Shown here: in pieces, positions 46,660 through 55,323 of the stretch
Position numbering within the stretch: position 1 is the stretch's first letter
How the letters are laid out: each line of letters opens with the position of its first letter
Assembly: GCF_017354985.1 (NCBI RefSeq)
Contig: NZ_CP071501.1
Span: forward strand, 3,015,001 to 3,079,000
DNA from: Shewanella cyperi
GTDB lineage: Bacteria > Pseudomonadota > Gammaproteobacteria > Enterobacterales > Shewanellaceae
Reading direction: 5' to 3'
DNA length: 64,000 bases
Notes under the pieces: model-generated
Seen by the model: only the letters and a program-made list of their open reading frames with translations
What the model was told of the DNA's origin: nothing
Database searches by the model: none
Translations under genes and position numbers: made by a program

Positions 46660-47985
46660 TCACACCAGTTGCACCTGACGGCGGCCGATGAAAAGGCAAA
46701 GCACCATGGTGGCCAGAGTCGGCAACAACCAGGCCATCCCCTCGTCGTACAGGGGCATAAACTGGAACAGGCTCATATCGGCACCGGCGGCCTTGAGACC
46801 ATCTATGGCACCGAACACCAGGGCCACCGACAACACCAACCTGTGAGCAAAGGCGGCATTGACAAAGCGTTCGGTCAGGAAGGTCACAGCCACCAGGGCT
46901 ATCACTACCGGATAAATGCTGACCAGCACAGGGATACTGATACTGATGAGTTGGGTCAGGCCCACGTTGGCCACCACGGCGCAAATCACGCTGAACAGCA
47001 CCACGAAACGGCGGTAACTGACCGTAGGCAAGAGTTCACTGAAGTAGTCGGCGCAAGCCGTTACCAGGCCCACGGCCGTGGTCAGGCAAGCCAGGCTGAC
47101 CACCAGGGCCAGCAGGGCCGAACCTGGGGTACCGAATTCACGGGTAACGTAACGGGTCAGGATTTCGCCGCCGTTACCGGCACCGGCAGCGAGATCGCCG
47201 GCGCTGGCGCCAAGGAAAAACAAGGATACGTACACAAAGGCCAGCCCCGAGGCAGCGATAAAGGCTGCCCGAATAAGATAGCGGGTCTGATCGGCCGGTG
47301 TGTCTATGCCCTTTTTGCGCAGCAAGTCGATGATCAACATACCGAACATGATCGACGCCAGGGTATCCATGGTGTTGTAACCTTCCAGAATCCCTTTAAT
47401 CAAAGGGCTCTTGGCGTACTCACCCTGGGGAGCGGCGAACTCGCCTGCAGGTAACAGCATGACCGACGCGGCCAAGGCCACCAGCAGGGTCAACAACACC
47501 GGAGTCAACACCTTGCCGACACTGTCCAGCAACTTGCCGGGAAACAGCGACAGCATCATGGTGATAAAGAAAAACACCAGGGTAAACAGCAACTGGGAGA
47601 CATTGAGACTCAAATTGCCCAGTTGCCAAACGGCACTGGTATCACCGAGAAATGGCTTGGCACCGATTTCATAGGCCACCAACCCGGTGCGCGGCGCCGC
47701 GAAGGCCGGCCCAATGATGATATAGATGGCTATCGCCAGGGCGGTTGCCGCAAATGCCGGCAACAACCCCATCACTTTGCCCTGGGACTTGGCCACTGCA
47801 ATCAGGCCAATCAACGGCATGCCAACCGCGGTGACCAGGAATCCGGCCATGGCCAAAGACATGTTTTCACCGGCCAACATACCGGCAAAGGGAGGAAAAA
47901 TCAGGTTTCCGGCGCCGAGGAAAAACGCAAAGGTCATAAAGCCCAACCCCAGCGTATCCGAAAGTGTCATTTGTGTGCTTTTCAC
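46660..47985 (-). CDS. brnQ: Branched-chain amino acid / cation symporter
   Basis: 441 residues from GTG at 47985; TTG 47997 would add four residues and lacks a ribosome site. LGFMTFAFFLGAGNLIFPPFAG (near 14-35) is the conserved BrnQ/LivII N-terminal region. About 12 transmembrane segments follow. It takes up Leu, Ile and Val with Na+ or H+. It is 22 bases upstream of xerD on the same strand, so partial co-transcription is possible. Confidence 0.92.
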   Translation of the reverse strand: MKSTQMTLSDTLGLGFMTFAFFLGAGNLIFPPFAGMLAGENMSLAMAGFLVTAVGMPLIGLIAVAKSQGKVMGLLPAFAATALAIAIYIIIGPAFAAPRTGLVAYEIGAKPFLGDTSAVWQLGNLSLNVSQLLFTLVFFFITMMLSLFPGKLLDSVGKVLTPVLLTLLVALAASVMLLPAGEFAAPQGEYAKSPLIKGILEGYNTMDTLASIMFGMLIIDLLRKKGIDTPADQTRYLIRAAFIAASGLAFVYVSLFFLGASAGDLAAGAGNGGEILTRYVTREFGTPGSALLALVVSLACLTTAVGLVTACADYFSELLPTVSYRRFVVLFSVICAVVANVGLTQLISISIPVLVSIYPVVIALVAVTFLTERFVNAAFAHRLVLSVALVFGAIDGLKAAGADMSLFQFMPLYDEGMAWLLPTLATMVLCLFIGRRQVQLV

Positions 47986-48514
47986 TAAGTATTCCAACTT
48001 TATAATGTTTTTTTAACAAACCTACGGAATTATTTGGTTCTTGACCAGAGGTTCAAGTCCGTAATCCTGAGGTGTAAACCCTGAATGACAGGGTGGCGCC
48101 GCAAAAATCCCAATCCTTGGTTCAATTCCTGACCAATCGGGGTCAGGTACGACAGCATTGTCCGTTGAAAGTGCGTACTTCCCGAGGGGAACAGGCACTT
48201 TGCCACGGTTGGAAAGTTCAGACTATTACCAGACTTGCCCACTGCCCACAAGCCTTGCGGCCTCCGAGCAGCTAAAAAGTACCCACACTTTTCTCTGGCT
48301 GGGCGCCCCGGTTTCCAGGTTCAAGGCAGTTTCGGCACCGAACATGAGTGAATTGGGCCGACAGCTCAGACCAGCAGGCAGGGCAATAGCCAGGCCGGCT
48401 TATGCCAGCCACGTTTTGCTGACTTGCTTCGGCAACTTTTTTGTTAGAATAGGCGCGGTTCAATCAGGCCAAGGCCCGGACTTCCAACCCAAACTCCAGT
48501 GCGGACGCGATTTT
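47986..48514. other. Gene-free, structured 0.5-kb gap between brnQ and trmN6
   Basis: No plausible gene; a frame from 48158 merely extends trmN6 without a ribosome site. It contains hairpins ACCCTG-N5-CAGGGT and CCTGACC-N6-GGTCAGG, and two T-arm-like strings (GGTTCAAGTCC and GGTTCAATTCC). A TAGAAT -10 near 48445 probably serves trmN6. The purpose of the structured part is unknown. Confidence 0.5.
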
Positions 48515-49225
48515 ATGCCCTTCAGCTTTAAACAATTCCATATTGACGATCGCAACTGCGGTATGCCGGTGAGCACCGACGGCGTATTGCTGGGGGCCTG
48601 GTCGCGGCTGCCGATCACGGGACGGGTTCTTGATATTGGCGCCGGCAGCGGGCTGCTGAGTCTGATGGCGGCCCAGCGCTGCCCTGCCAGCATAGTCGCA
48701 ATAGAAATTGAATCCGGGGCAGCCGAGGCATGCCGGCGCAATTTTGCTGCCAGTCCCTGGAATGACAGGCTGCAACTACTCGAAGGCGACGTACAACAAC
48801 TTGCGCTCGACACGCCTCCCCTGGCAAACGGCTTTGAACACATAGTCTGCAATCCCCCTTATTTCAGCTCTGGGCCCCAATCGAGCAAACAGGGACGGGC
48901 CCAGGCCAGACACGATAACAATCTCAGCCTGGATAAGCTGCTGCGGATCATCGCGCAGTTATTGACGCCCCTGGGCCGGGCAAGCCTCATCCTCCCCACA
49001 GATGCCGAAGGGGCGCTGCTGGCAGCCGCCGACGGCGCGGGCCTGTGTCTTAGCCGCCGCACTCTGGTGCAAAGTGTCCCGGGCAAGGCTCCCAATCGTC
49101 TGCTGCTTGAAATCGGCCCCGGCCAACAAATCCTTGAACATGCCAGTCTGTGTATCCGCGATGAAACAGGGCATTACAGCCATGAAATGGCCGCCCTTAC
49201 CCGCGACTTTTACCTGAATCTCTGA
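48515..49225 (+). CDS. trmN6: tRNA1(Val) (adenine(37)-N6)-methyltransferase
   Basis: 236 residues from ATG at 48515. It starts MPFSFKQFHIDDRNCGMPVS, the conserved YfiC/TrmN6 opening. SAM-binding motif DIGAGSGLLSLMA (about 44-56) and the N6-adenine motif NPPYF (about 121-125) are present. It methylates A37 of tRNA1(Val). The neighbouring srmB follows after 56 bases; in E. coli the two genes also adjoin. Confidence 0.93.
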   Translation: MPFSFKQFHIDDRNCGMPVSTDGVLLGAWSRLPITGRVLDIGAGSGLLSLMAAQRCPASIVAIEIESGAAEACRRNFAASPWNDRLQLLEGDVQQLALDTPPLANGFEHIVCNPPYFSSGPQSSKQGRAQARHDNNLSLDKLLRIIAQLLTPLGRASLILPTDAEGALLAAADGAGLCLSRRTLVQSVPGKAPNRLLLEIGPGQQILEHASLCIRDETGHYSHEMAALTRDFYLNL

Positions 49226-49281
49226 TTGCGGTTTCAGTCCGTCGGCAAAGCACCTATAATACCGCGCTTGAACCTGTTGAG

Positions 49282-50508
49282 ATGCCACGCATGCAATTTG
49301 AAGATTTCCAGCTCGACCCCAGCCTGCTCATAAACCTGAAGGCCATGGGCCACAATGCCCCCACCACCATCCAGCGTGAAACCATACCCCTGGCCATGAA
49401 CCAGCAGGATGTGCTGGCCCGCGCCCCCACAGGTACAGGCAAGACCGCCAGCTTTTTGCTGCCGGCACTGCAGCATCTCATCGACTTTCCCCGTCACAGA
49501 GCCGGCCAGGCCAGGGTGCTTATCCTGACCCCGACCCGTGAACTGGCCAGCCAGATCCACCGTTATGCCTGTCATCTGGCGACCGGATTGGATCTGGATA
49601 TCGCCATCATCACCGGCGGTGTGCCCTATGGTCCCCAGGAAGCCGCGCTCAAAGGTAATGTGGACATTCTGGTGGCCACCCCGGGCCGTTTGATGGAATA
49701 CCTGGACAAAAACCTGTTCGACGCGCAGCTGGTGGAAGTGCTGGTTATAGACGAAGCCGACCGCATGCTGGACATGGGTTTCTCCCAGGCGGTACAGACA
49801 ATTGCCATTGAGGCCCAGGGTCGCAAACAGGGCATGCTGTTCTCGGCAACGCTGGAAGGTGGCGGTGTGGCCCGCTTCGCCCGTGAGTTGCTGAACGAGC
49901 CTGTGTTTATCGACGTCGAAGCTCCCCGCAGCGAAAAGGCCAAGATCCACCAATGGATCCATCTGGCCGATGACAAGGCACACAAATTTGCCCTGCTGTG
50001 TCATCTGCTCAGGCAGGAAGAAGTTAAGCGCGCCATAGTGTTTGTCAAAACCCGCGACGTGGTCGCCAGCCTCGAAGGTCAGTTGCAACAGGCCGGCATT
50101 GCCTGCGCCTTTATGCGCGGCGATATGGAACAGAAGAAACGCTTCCAGGCCCTGGGCCGCTTCACCAAGGGTGAAGTGAATGTACTGCTCGCCACGGACG
50201 TGGCCGCCCGCGGTATCGACATTGACGACATCACCCATGTGATCAACTACGACATGCCACGCTCGGCAGATACCTATGTGCATCGCATTGGCCGAACCGG
50301 CCGCGCCGGAGCCAAGGGCACCGCCATCAGCCTGGTTGAAGCCCACGATATGCGGGTGGTGGGTAAGATAGAGCGCTACATCGAGATGCCGCTGAAACGC
50401 CGCATCATCGAAGAGCTGCGGCCCAAACACAAAGAAGCCAAGGTGCCCGGCAAGAAAAAGGCCAAGGATGTCAAAAAGCCGAAAAAGCCCAAGAAGCCGA
50501 AAAAGTAA
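49282..50508 (+). CDS. srmB: ATP-dependent RNA helicase SrmB
   Basis: 408 residues. DEAD-box motifs in order: Q motif PTTIQRETIP, motif I APTGTGKT (about 49), Ia PTRELA, II DEAD (VIDEADRML), III SAT, and C-terminal HRIGRTGRAG. The Lys/Pro-rich basic tail (from about 380; KKPKKPKKPKK) probably adds RNA affinity. SrmB assists early 50S assembly. The ATG at 49291 is a possible alternative start. Confidence 0.93.
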   Translation: MPRMQFEDFQLDPSLLINLKAMGHNAPTTIQRETIPLAMNQQDVLARAPTGTGKTASFLLPALQHLIDFPRHRAGQARVLILTPTRELASQIHRYACHLATGLDLDIAIITGGVPYGPQEAALKGNVDILVATPGRLMEYLDKNLFDAQLVEVLVIDEADRMLDMGFSQAVQTIAIEAQGRKQGMLFSATLEGGGVARFARELLNEPVFIDVEAPRSEKAKIHQWIHLADDKAHKFALLCHLLRQEEVKRAIVFVKTRDVVASLEGQLQQAGIACAFMRGDMEQKKRFQALGRFTKGEVNVLLATDVAARGIDIDDITHVINYDMPRSADTYVHRIGRTGRAGAKGTAISLVEAHDMRVVGKIERYIEMPLKRRIIEELRPKHKEAKVPGKKKAKDVKKPKKPKKPKK

Positions 50509-50541
50509 GATTTTGTGTCAAAATTGACAGCCGTTGACAAT

Positions 50542-50565
50542 CAAGGCCGCCCCGGGGCGGCCTTG
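50542..50565 (+). terminator. Probable terminator after srmB
   Basis: A 24-base perfect inverted repeat of CAAGGCCGCC / GGCGGCCTTG with a CCGG centre, followed by TTGTT. Its T-run is weak. The following 50566-50779 holds the promoter region of the RND genes. Confidence 0.7.
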
Positions 50566-50779
50566 TTGTATCCATTGCACAACAAGGAGTTGCACAGTCC
50601 AAGGCGCTATGAATCACTGCCCCATGCCCCCAACCAATAAACCTCGCGCTGCAAAATGGGTAACGACTGCGACAAGTTCTTAATTCTTGATACATTTGCG
50701 TTACAAAAAGTGATTTATGTCACCGCCCGTCTTTGGTACCTTAGGCGCCATTACACCTGAAATGGATAAGCGGGATAAC

Positions 50780-51988
50780 ATGTTCAAACTCATATTACGC
50801 CGGGCCATGCCCTTTCTCATCCTGGTCGGATTCATCATGCTGGCCATGATGCTGATGGCTTCCAAGCAGAAACCGGAACAAAAAGCCGACGAGGCGCCGG
50901 TTCCCATAGTGGACGTCACTCAAGTTCAGCAGCAAACTGTCTCCCTCAACCTGCCCAGCTATGGGGTGGTCTCGCCCAAGTACAAAACCCAACTGGTGAC
51001 CGAGGTTAAAGGTCGTTTGCTGAGCATCTCGGCCAATTTCGTTGCCGGTGGCATAGTCACCAAGGGTGAGGAACTGGCGGTCATTGAGCCCTCGGACTAT
51101 GAAGCCGATCTGATGCAGGCCGAGGCCAGCCTGGCCCAGGCCACTGCCGCCCTCAATGAGGAAATCGCCCGCGGTGAAGTGGCCAAGATAGAGTTCAAGG
51201 GTTACGACAAGGGTATGCCGCCTGAATTGGGCCTGCGGATCCCGCAGCTCAAGAAGGAGCAGGCCAATGTCAAATACGCCGAAGCCGCCATGGCCCGCGC
51301 CAAGCGTAATCTTGAGCGCACAGTGATCCGCGCCCCCTTCGATGGCATTATCAAGTCCCGCAACGTGGATCTGGGCCAATACGTAACCCTGGGCACCAAT
51401 CTGGGTGAGCTGTACGACACCGCCATCGCCGAGGTGCGCCTGCCACTGGCCAATGCCGATCTCGCCTACCTGGAGTCTGTTGACAATCCGGATACCGAAG
51501 TGACCCTGAGTGCTTCCCTTGCCGGCCAGGATATCAATTGGACCGGCAACATAGTTCGCAGCGAGAACATGATAGATGAGGCCAACCGCATGGTGTATCT
51601 GGTGGCCGAGGTCAAGGATCCCTATCTGCGCGCCCACAAGACCCAGGGCCAGCTGCCGCTCAAATATGGCAGTTTTGTCAATGCCACCATCAAGGGCCGC
51701 ACCGTTGCCGGAATAGTCAAGTTGCCGCGTCATCTGGTACGGAACGACACTGTGGCCGTAGTGCGTGCCGATAACACTCTGGAAATACGCCAGGTGAATG
51801 TGGTGCGCAGCGATGCCGAATTTGCCTTTGTGAAGGACAGCCTCAAGGATGGCGAGCGCATCTCCCTCACCAACCTCAACAACATGGCCACCGGTCAACT
51901 GGTCAAAATTTCCGGTGAGGAAGACAAGACCAAACGTGACGAGGATGAGCAGAAGGACACCCGACTGGCACAGGCAGGAAGTAACTGA
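50780..51988 (+). CDS. RND efflux periplasmic adaptor (membrane fusion protein)
   Basis: 402 residues from ATG at 50780; a longer frame to 50717 adds an unneeded leader. One N-terminal TM/anchor (about 9-28), a barrel-sandwich (lipoyl) domain split by a helical hairpin (about 60-200), with the returning half RAPFDGIIKSRNVDLGQYV. Beta-barrel and membrane-proximal domains follow. It joins the inner-membrane pump to an outer-membrane channel. The pump gene overlaps it by one base. The substrate is unknown. Confidence 0.9.
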   Translation: MFKLILRRAMPFLILVGFIMLAMMLMASKQKPEQKADEAPVPIVDVTQVQQQTVSLNLPSYGVVSPKYKTQLVTEVKGRLLSISANFVAGGIVTKGEELAVIEPSDYEADLMQAEASLAQATAALNEEIARGEVAKIEFKGYDKGMPPELGLRIPQLKKEQANVKYAEAAMARAKRNLERTVIRAPFDGIIKSRNVDLGQYVTLGTNLGELYDTAIAEVRLPLANADLAYLESVDNPDTEVTLSASLAGQDINWTGNIVRSENMIDEANRMVYLVAEVKDPYLRAHKTQGQLPLKYGSFVNATIKGRTVAGIVKLPRHLVRNDTVAVVRADNTLEIRQVNVVRSDAEFAFVKDSLKDGERISLTNLNNMATGQLVKISGEEDKTKRDEDEQKDTRLAQAGSN

Positions 51989-54900
51989 TGGATACCAATA
52001 AGGGAATTATTGCCTGGTTCGCCCGCAATACCGTGGCGGCGAACCTGCTGATGTGTGTGCTGATTATCGGCGGCCTGTTCAGCTCCATGTTGATTAACAA
52101 AGAAGTGTTTCCAAGCTTTGATCTCAATTATCTGCGCATTTCCGTGGCCTACCCGGGCGCAGCCCCGCAGGAGATCGAGGAAGGGATCACTATCAAAATC
52201 GAAGAAGCCATTCAGGACATCAGCGGCATCAAGAAGATGACCTCTGTGGCCAGCGACGGTGTCGGTTCGGTCAGCATTGAAGTGGAAGACGGCTATGATG
52301 CCAAACGGGTGCTGGACGAGGCCAAGCTGCGTATCGATGCCATTGCCACCTTCCCGGCCAACATAGAAAAGCCCAACATCTTTCAGTTGAAACCGGAAAA
52401 CAATGTGATCTGGGTGTCTGTGTACGGCGATCTCACTCAGCATGAAATGAAGGAAATGGCCAAGAGCGTCAGGGATGATATCAACGCCCTGCCGGCGGTG
52501 ACCCGGGCCCAGGTGACGGGTACCCGCAACTACGAGATAGGAATTGAAGTCTCCGAAGACAAGCTCAGGGAATACGGTCTGACTTTCTCCCAGGTGGCTG
52601 CGGCAGTACAAAGCTCCTCCCTGGACCTGCCCGGTGGCGCCATCCGCGCCAAAGACGGTGATATTTTGCTGCGCACCAAGGGACAGGCTTACACAGGCGA
52701 CGACTTCGCCAACATAGTGGTCAGCTCCCGTCCAGATGGCAGCCGGATCATGCTGCCCCAGGTAGCCAATATCAAAGACGATTTCGAAGAGCGCCTGGAG
52801 TACACCCGTTTCAATGGCAAGCCGGCGGCCATCATTGAGGTGCTGAGCGTCGACAAGCAAAACGCGTTGGACATAGCCAAACAGGTCAAGGACTACGTGG
52901 CCAAGAAACAGGCCGACTTACCGGCAGGAGCCAAGCTCGACACCTGGGGTGACTTGACCCACTACCTCAAGGGCCGGTTGAACATGATGCTGTCGAACAT
53001 GTTCTATGGTGCCCTGCTGGTGTTCGTTATCCTGGCACTGTTCCTGGATCTCAAACTCGCTTTCTGGGTAATGATGGGCCTGCCGGTGTGCTTCCTCGGC
53101 ACCATGCTGCTGATGCCCTTTGAGCCCTTCAACTTGTCCATCAACATGTTGACCCTGTTCGCCTTTATTCTGGTGCTCGGGATCCTGGTGGACGATGCCA
53201 TAGTCATAGGCGAAAGTGCCTATACCGAGGTGGAGCGCCACGGCCAGACGGTGGACAACGTGATCCGCGGCGCCCAGAAAGTGGCCATGCCGGCAACCTT
53301 CGGGGTGCTGACCACTATCGCCGCCTTTATCCCCATGCTGATGGTTTCCGGTCCCATGGGCATTATCTGGAAGTCCATAGGATTGATAGTGATCCTCTGC
53401 CTGGCCTTCTCCCTGGTTGAGTCCAAATTTATCCTGCCCGCTCACCTGGCCCATATGAAGGCCAAGACCGGCGAGCCGCGCACTGCGCTGGGACGCTGGA
53501 AGGTACGCTTCAACGAAAAGGTGCAGTTCTTTATTCACCACAAGTACCGCAACTTTCTTGAGACTGCCATTCGCCACAGGTATTCGGTGATCAGTGCCTT
53601 CGTGGGCGTGCTCATACTGTCGATTGCCCTGGTGGCCAGCGGTAAGGTGCGCTGGGTATTTTTCCCCAATATCCCGTCGGACTTCATCCAGGTGCATCTG
53701 GACATGGACGAGGGCAGCTCGGAAGAAAACACCCTGCGGGTAGTGCAACAGATAGAAGATGCCCTGTACCGCATGGATGCCCGGATGGAAAAGGAAACGG
53801 GCGCGCCTGTGGTCAAACACAGTTTCATTACCCTGAACTCCCGCACATCGGCCTTCATCTTCACCGAATTGACCAAGGGTGAAGATCGCGAGGTGGATGG
53901 CGAGGCCATTGCCGAAGCCTGGCGCAAGGCGCTGCCGGAATTGGTGGCGGTGAAAAAGCTCAGCATGAATGCCCGTACCAATGACGGTGGCGGTGATATC
54001 TCCTTCCGCCTGACCTCATCGGATCTGGACCAACTGGCGGCGGCGTCAAAGGAACTGAAGCAGAAGCTGGCCAGCTATGAAGGCGTGTATGACATAGCCG
54101 ACAACTACTCCTCCGGAAGCCACGAAATTCGCCTCAAGATCAAACCCGAGGCCGAAGCCCTGGGGCTGACCCTGTCGGATCTGGCCCGTCAGGTACGCTA
54201 CGGCTTCTATGGCTTCGAGGCCCAGCGCATCCTGCGCAACAAGGAAGAGGTCAAGGTCATGGTGCGTTACCCCCTGGAGCAGCGTCGCACCGTGGGCGAT
54301 TTGGAAAACATGCGCATCCGCACCCCCGATGGCAAGGCAGTCCCCTTCGGCACTGTGGCCCAAATCGAGCTGGGTGAATCCTTCTCGGCCATTAACCGGG
54401 TCGATGGTCACAGGGCCATCAGCATCACGGCCAATGCCAACAAGGACAAGGTGGAACCCTCCAAGGTGACGGCCGAAATTGAAAAAGACTTTATCCCCCA
54501 GCTCAAGCGCAAGTACCCCCAGATAGATACTGCGCTGGATGGCGCCAGCCAGGACGAGGCCGATGCCATTATCGGTCTGGTGCAGGGCCTGTTCTTTGCC
54601 TTGTTTACCATCTATGCCCTGATGGCCATACCGCTCAAGTCCTATATTCAGCCGATGATCATCATGTCGGTGATCCCCTTCGGTATGATTGGTGCCCTGT
54701 TCGGTCACTTGCTGCTGGGTCTGGACATGAGCGTCCTCAGCCTGTGCGGCATCATAGCCCTGGCGGGTGTGGTGGTGAATGACTCGCTGATCCTGGTGGA
54801 TTTTGTTAACCGTGCCCGGGAGCAGGGCTATGCCATCAAGGACGCAGCGGTCAATTCCGGCTGTTACCGTTTCCGCGCCATTATCCTCACCTCGTTGACC

Positions 54901-55173
54901 ACCTTCGTTGGCCTGGTGCCCATAATTATGGAACGCAGCCTGCAGGCCCAGATAGTGATCCCCATGGCCACCTCCCTGGCCTTCGGTATCCTGTTCTCCA
55001 CTGTGGTGACACTTATCATGGTACCACTGCTGTACATAGTGCTGGATGATGTCGCCAAGCTGTGGCGCCGCTTCTATGGCTGGTGGTGGCAACCCAAGGC
55101 CAAGACCAGTCCGGATGCAGCACCTGAGCCGCAACTTGGCAGGTCAGAGTTGATGGTTGATCCGCTGGATTGA
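51988..55173 (+). CDS. RND efflux pump permease (HAE1/AcrB-like family)
   Basis: 1061 residues, full length. N-terminal TM1 (about 10-32, FARNTVAANLLMCVLIIGG), large periplasmic loop, TM2-6 including the proton-relay region LVLGILVDDAIVIGES (Asp-Asp in TM4, near 400), second loop, and TM8-12 with ALAGVVVNDSLILVDFVN (near 930). It drives export with the proton gradient. It overlaps the adaptor gene stop (TGATG). No outer-membrane TolC-type gene lies in the cluster, so it presumably uses TolC from elsewhere. Substrate unknown. Confidence 0.94.
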   Translation: MDTNKGIIAWFARNTVAANLLMCVLIIGGLFSSMLINKEVFPSFDLNYLRISVAYPGAAPQEIEEGITIKIEEAIQDISGIKKMTSVASDGVGSVSIEVEDGYDAKRVLDEAKLRIDAIATFPANIEKPNIFQLKPENNVIWVSVYGDLTQHEMKEMAKSVRDDINALPAVTRAQVTGTRNYEIGIEVSEDKLREYGLTFSQVAAAVQSSSLDLPGGAIRAKDGDILLRTKGQAYTGDDFANIVVSSRPDGSRIMLPQVANIKDDFEERLEYTRFNGKPAAIIEVLSVDKQNALDIAKQVKDYVAKKQADLPAGAKLDTWGDLTHYLKGRLNMMLSNMFYGALLVFVILALFLDLKLAFWVMMGLPVCFLGTMLLMPFEPFNLSINMLTLFAFILVLGILVDDAIVIGESAYTEVERHGQTVDNVIRGAQKVAMPATFGVLTTIAAFIPMLMVSGPMGIIWKSIGLIVILCLAFSLVESKFILPAHLAHMKAKTGEPRTALGRWKVRFNEKVQFFIHHKYRNFLETAIRHRYSVISAFVGVLILSIALVASGKVRWVFFPNIPSDFIQVHLDMDEGSSEENTLRVVQQIEDALYRMDARMEKETGAPVVKHSFITLNSRTSAFIFTELTKGEDREVDGEAIAEAWRKALPELVAVKKLSMNARTNDGGGDISFRLTSSDLDQLAAASKELKQKLASYEGVYDIADNYSSGSHEIRLKIKPEAEALGLTLSDLARQVRYGFYGFEAQRILRNKEEVKVMVRYPLEQRRTVGDLENMRIRTPDGKAVPFGTVAQIELGESFSAINRVDGHRAISITANANKDKVEPSKVTAEIEKDFIPQLKRKYPQIDTALDGASQDEADAIIGLVQGLFFALFTIYALMAIPLKSYIQPMIIMSVIPFGMIGALFGHLLLGLDMSVLSLCGIIALAGVVVNDSLILVDFVNRAREQGYAIKDAAVNSGCYRFRAIILTSLTTFVGLVPIIMERSLQAQIVIPMATSLAFGILFSTVVTLIMVPLLYIVLDDVAKLWRRFYGWWWQPKAKTSPDAAPEPQLGRSELMVDPLD

Positions 55174-55185
55174 CGAAGTGACAAG

Positions 55186-55211
55186 AAGGGGAGCCCATGC
55201 TCCCCTTTTTT
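55186..55211 (+). terminator. Terminator of the RND operon
   Basis: Stem AAGGGGAGC / GCTCCCCTT with loop CCAT and a run of T, 13 bases after the stop. Confidence 0.9.
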
Positions 55212-55323
55212 ATTGCCCATCCCCGCAATCTCGGGACTCTGCTTCTCTTGGCTTGCGTCTGTTAACCGGGACAATTCGTGTTAACATACCTGTCAATTTC
55301 AGCCCAGCGGAATCCTGTTTCCC

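Noticed and set aside
48158..48514. N-terminal extension of trmN6
   Set aside because: No ribosome site, not similar to TrmN6 starts, and overlaps apparent hairpins.
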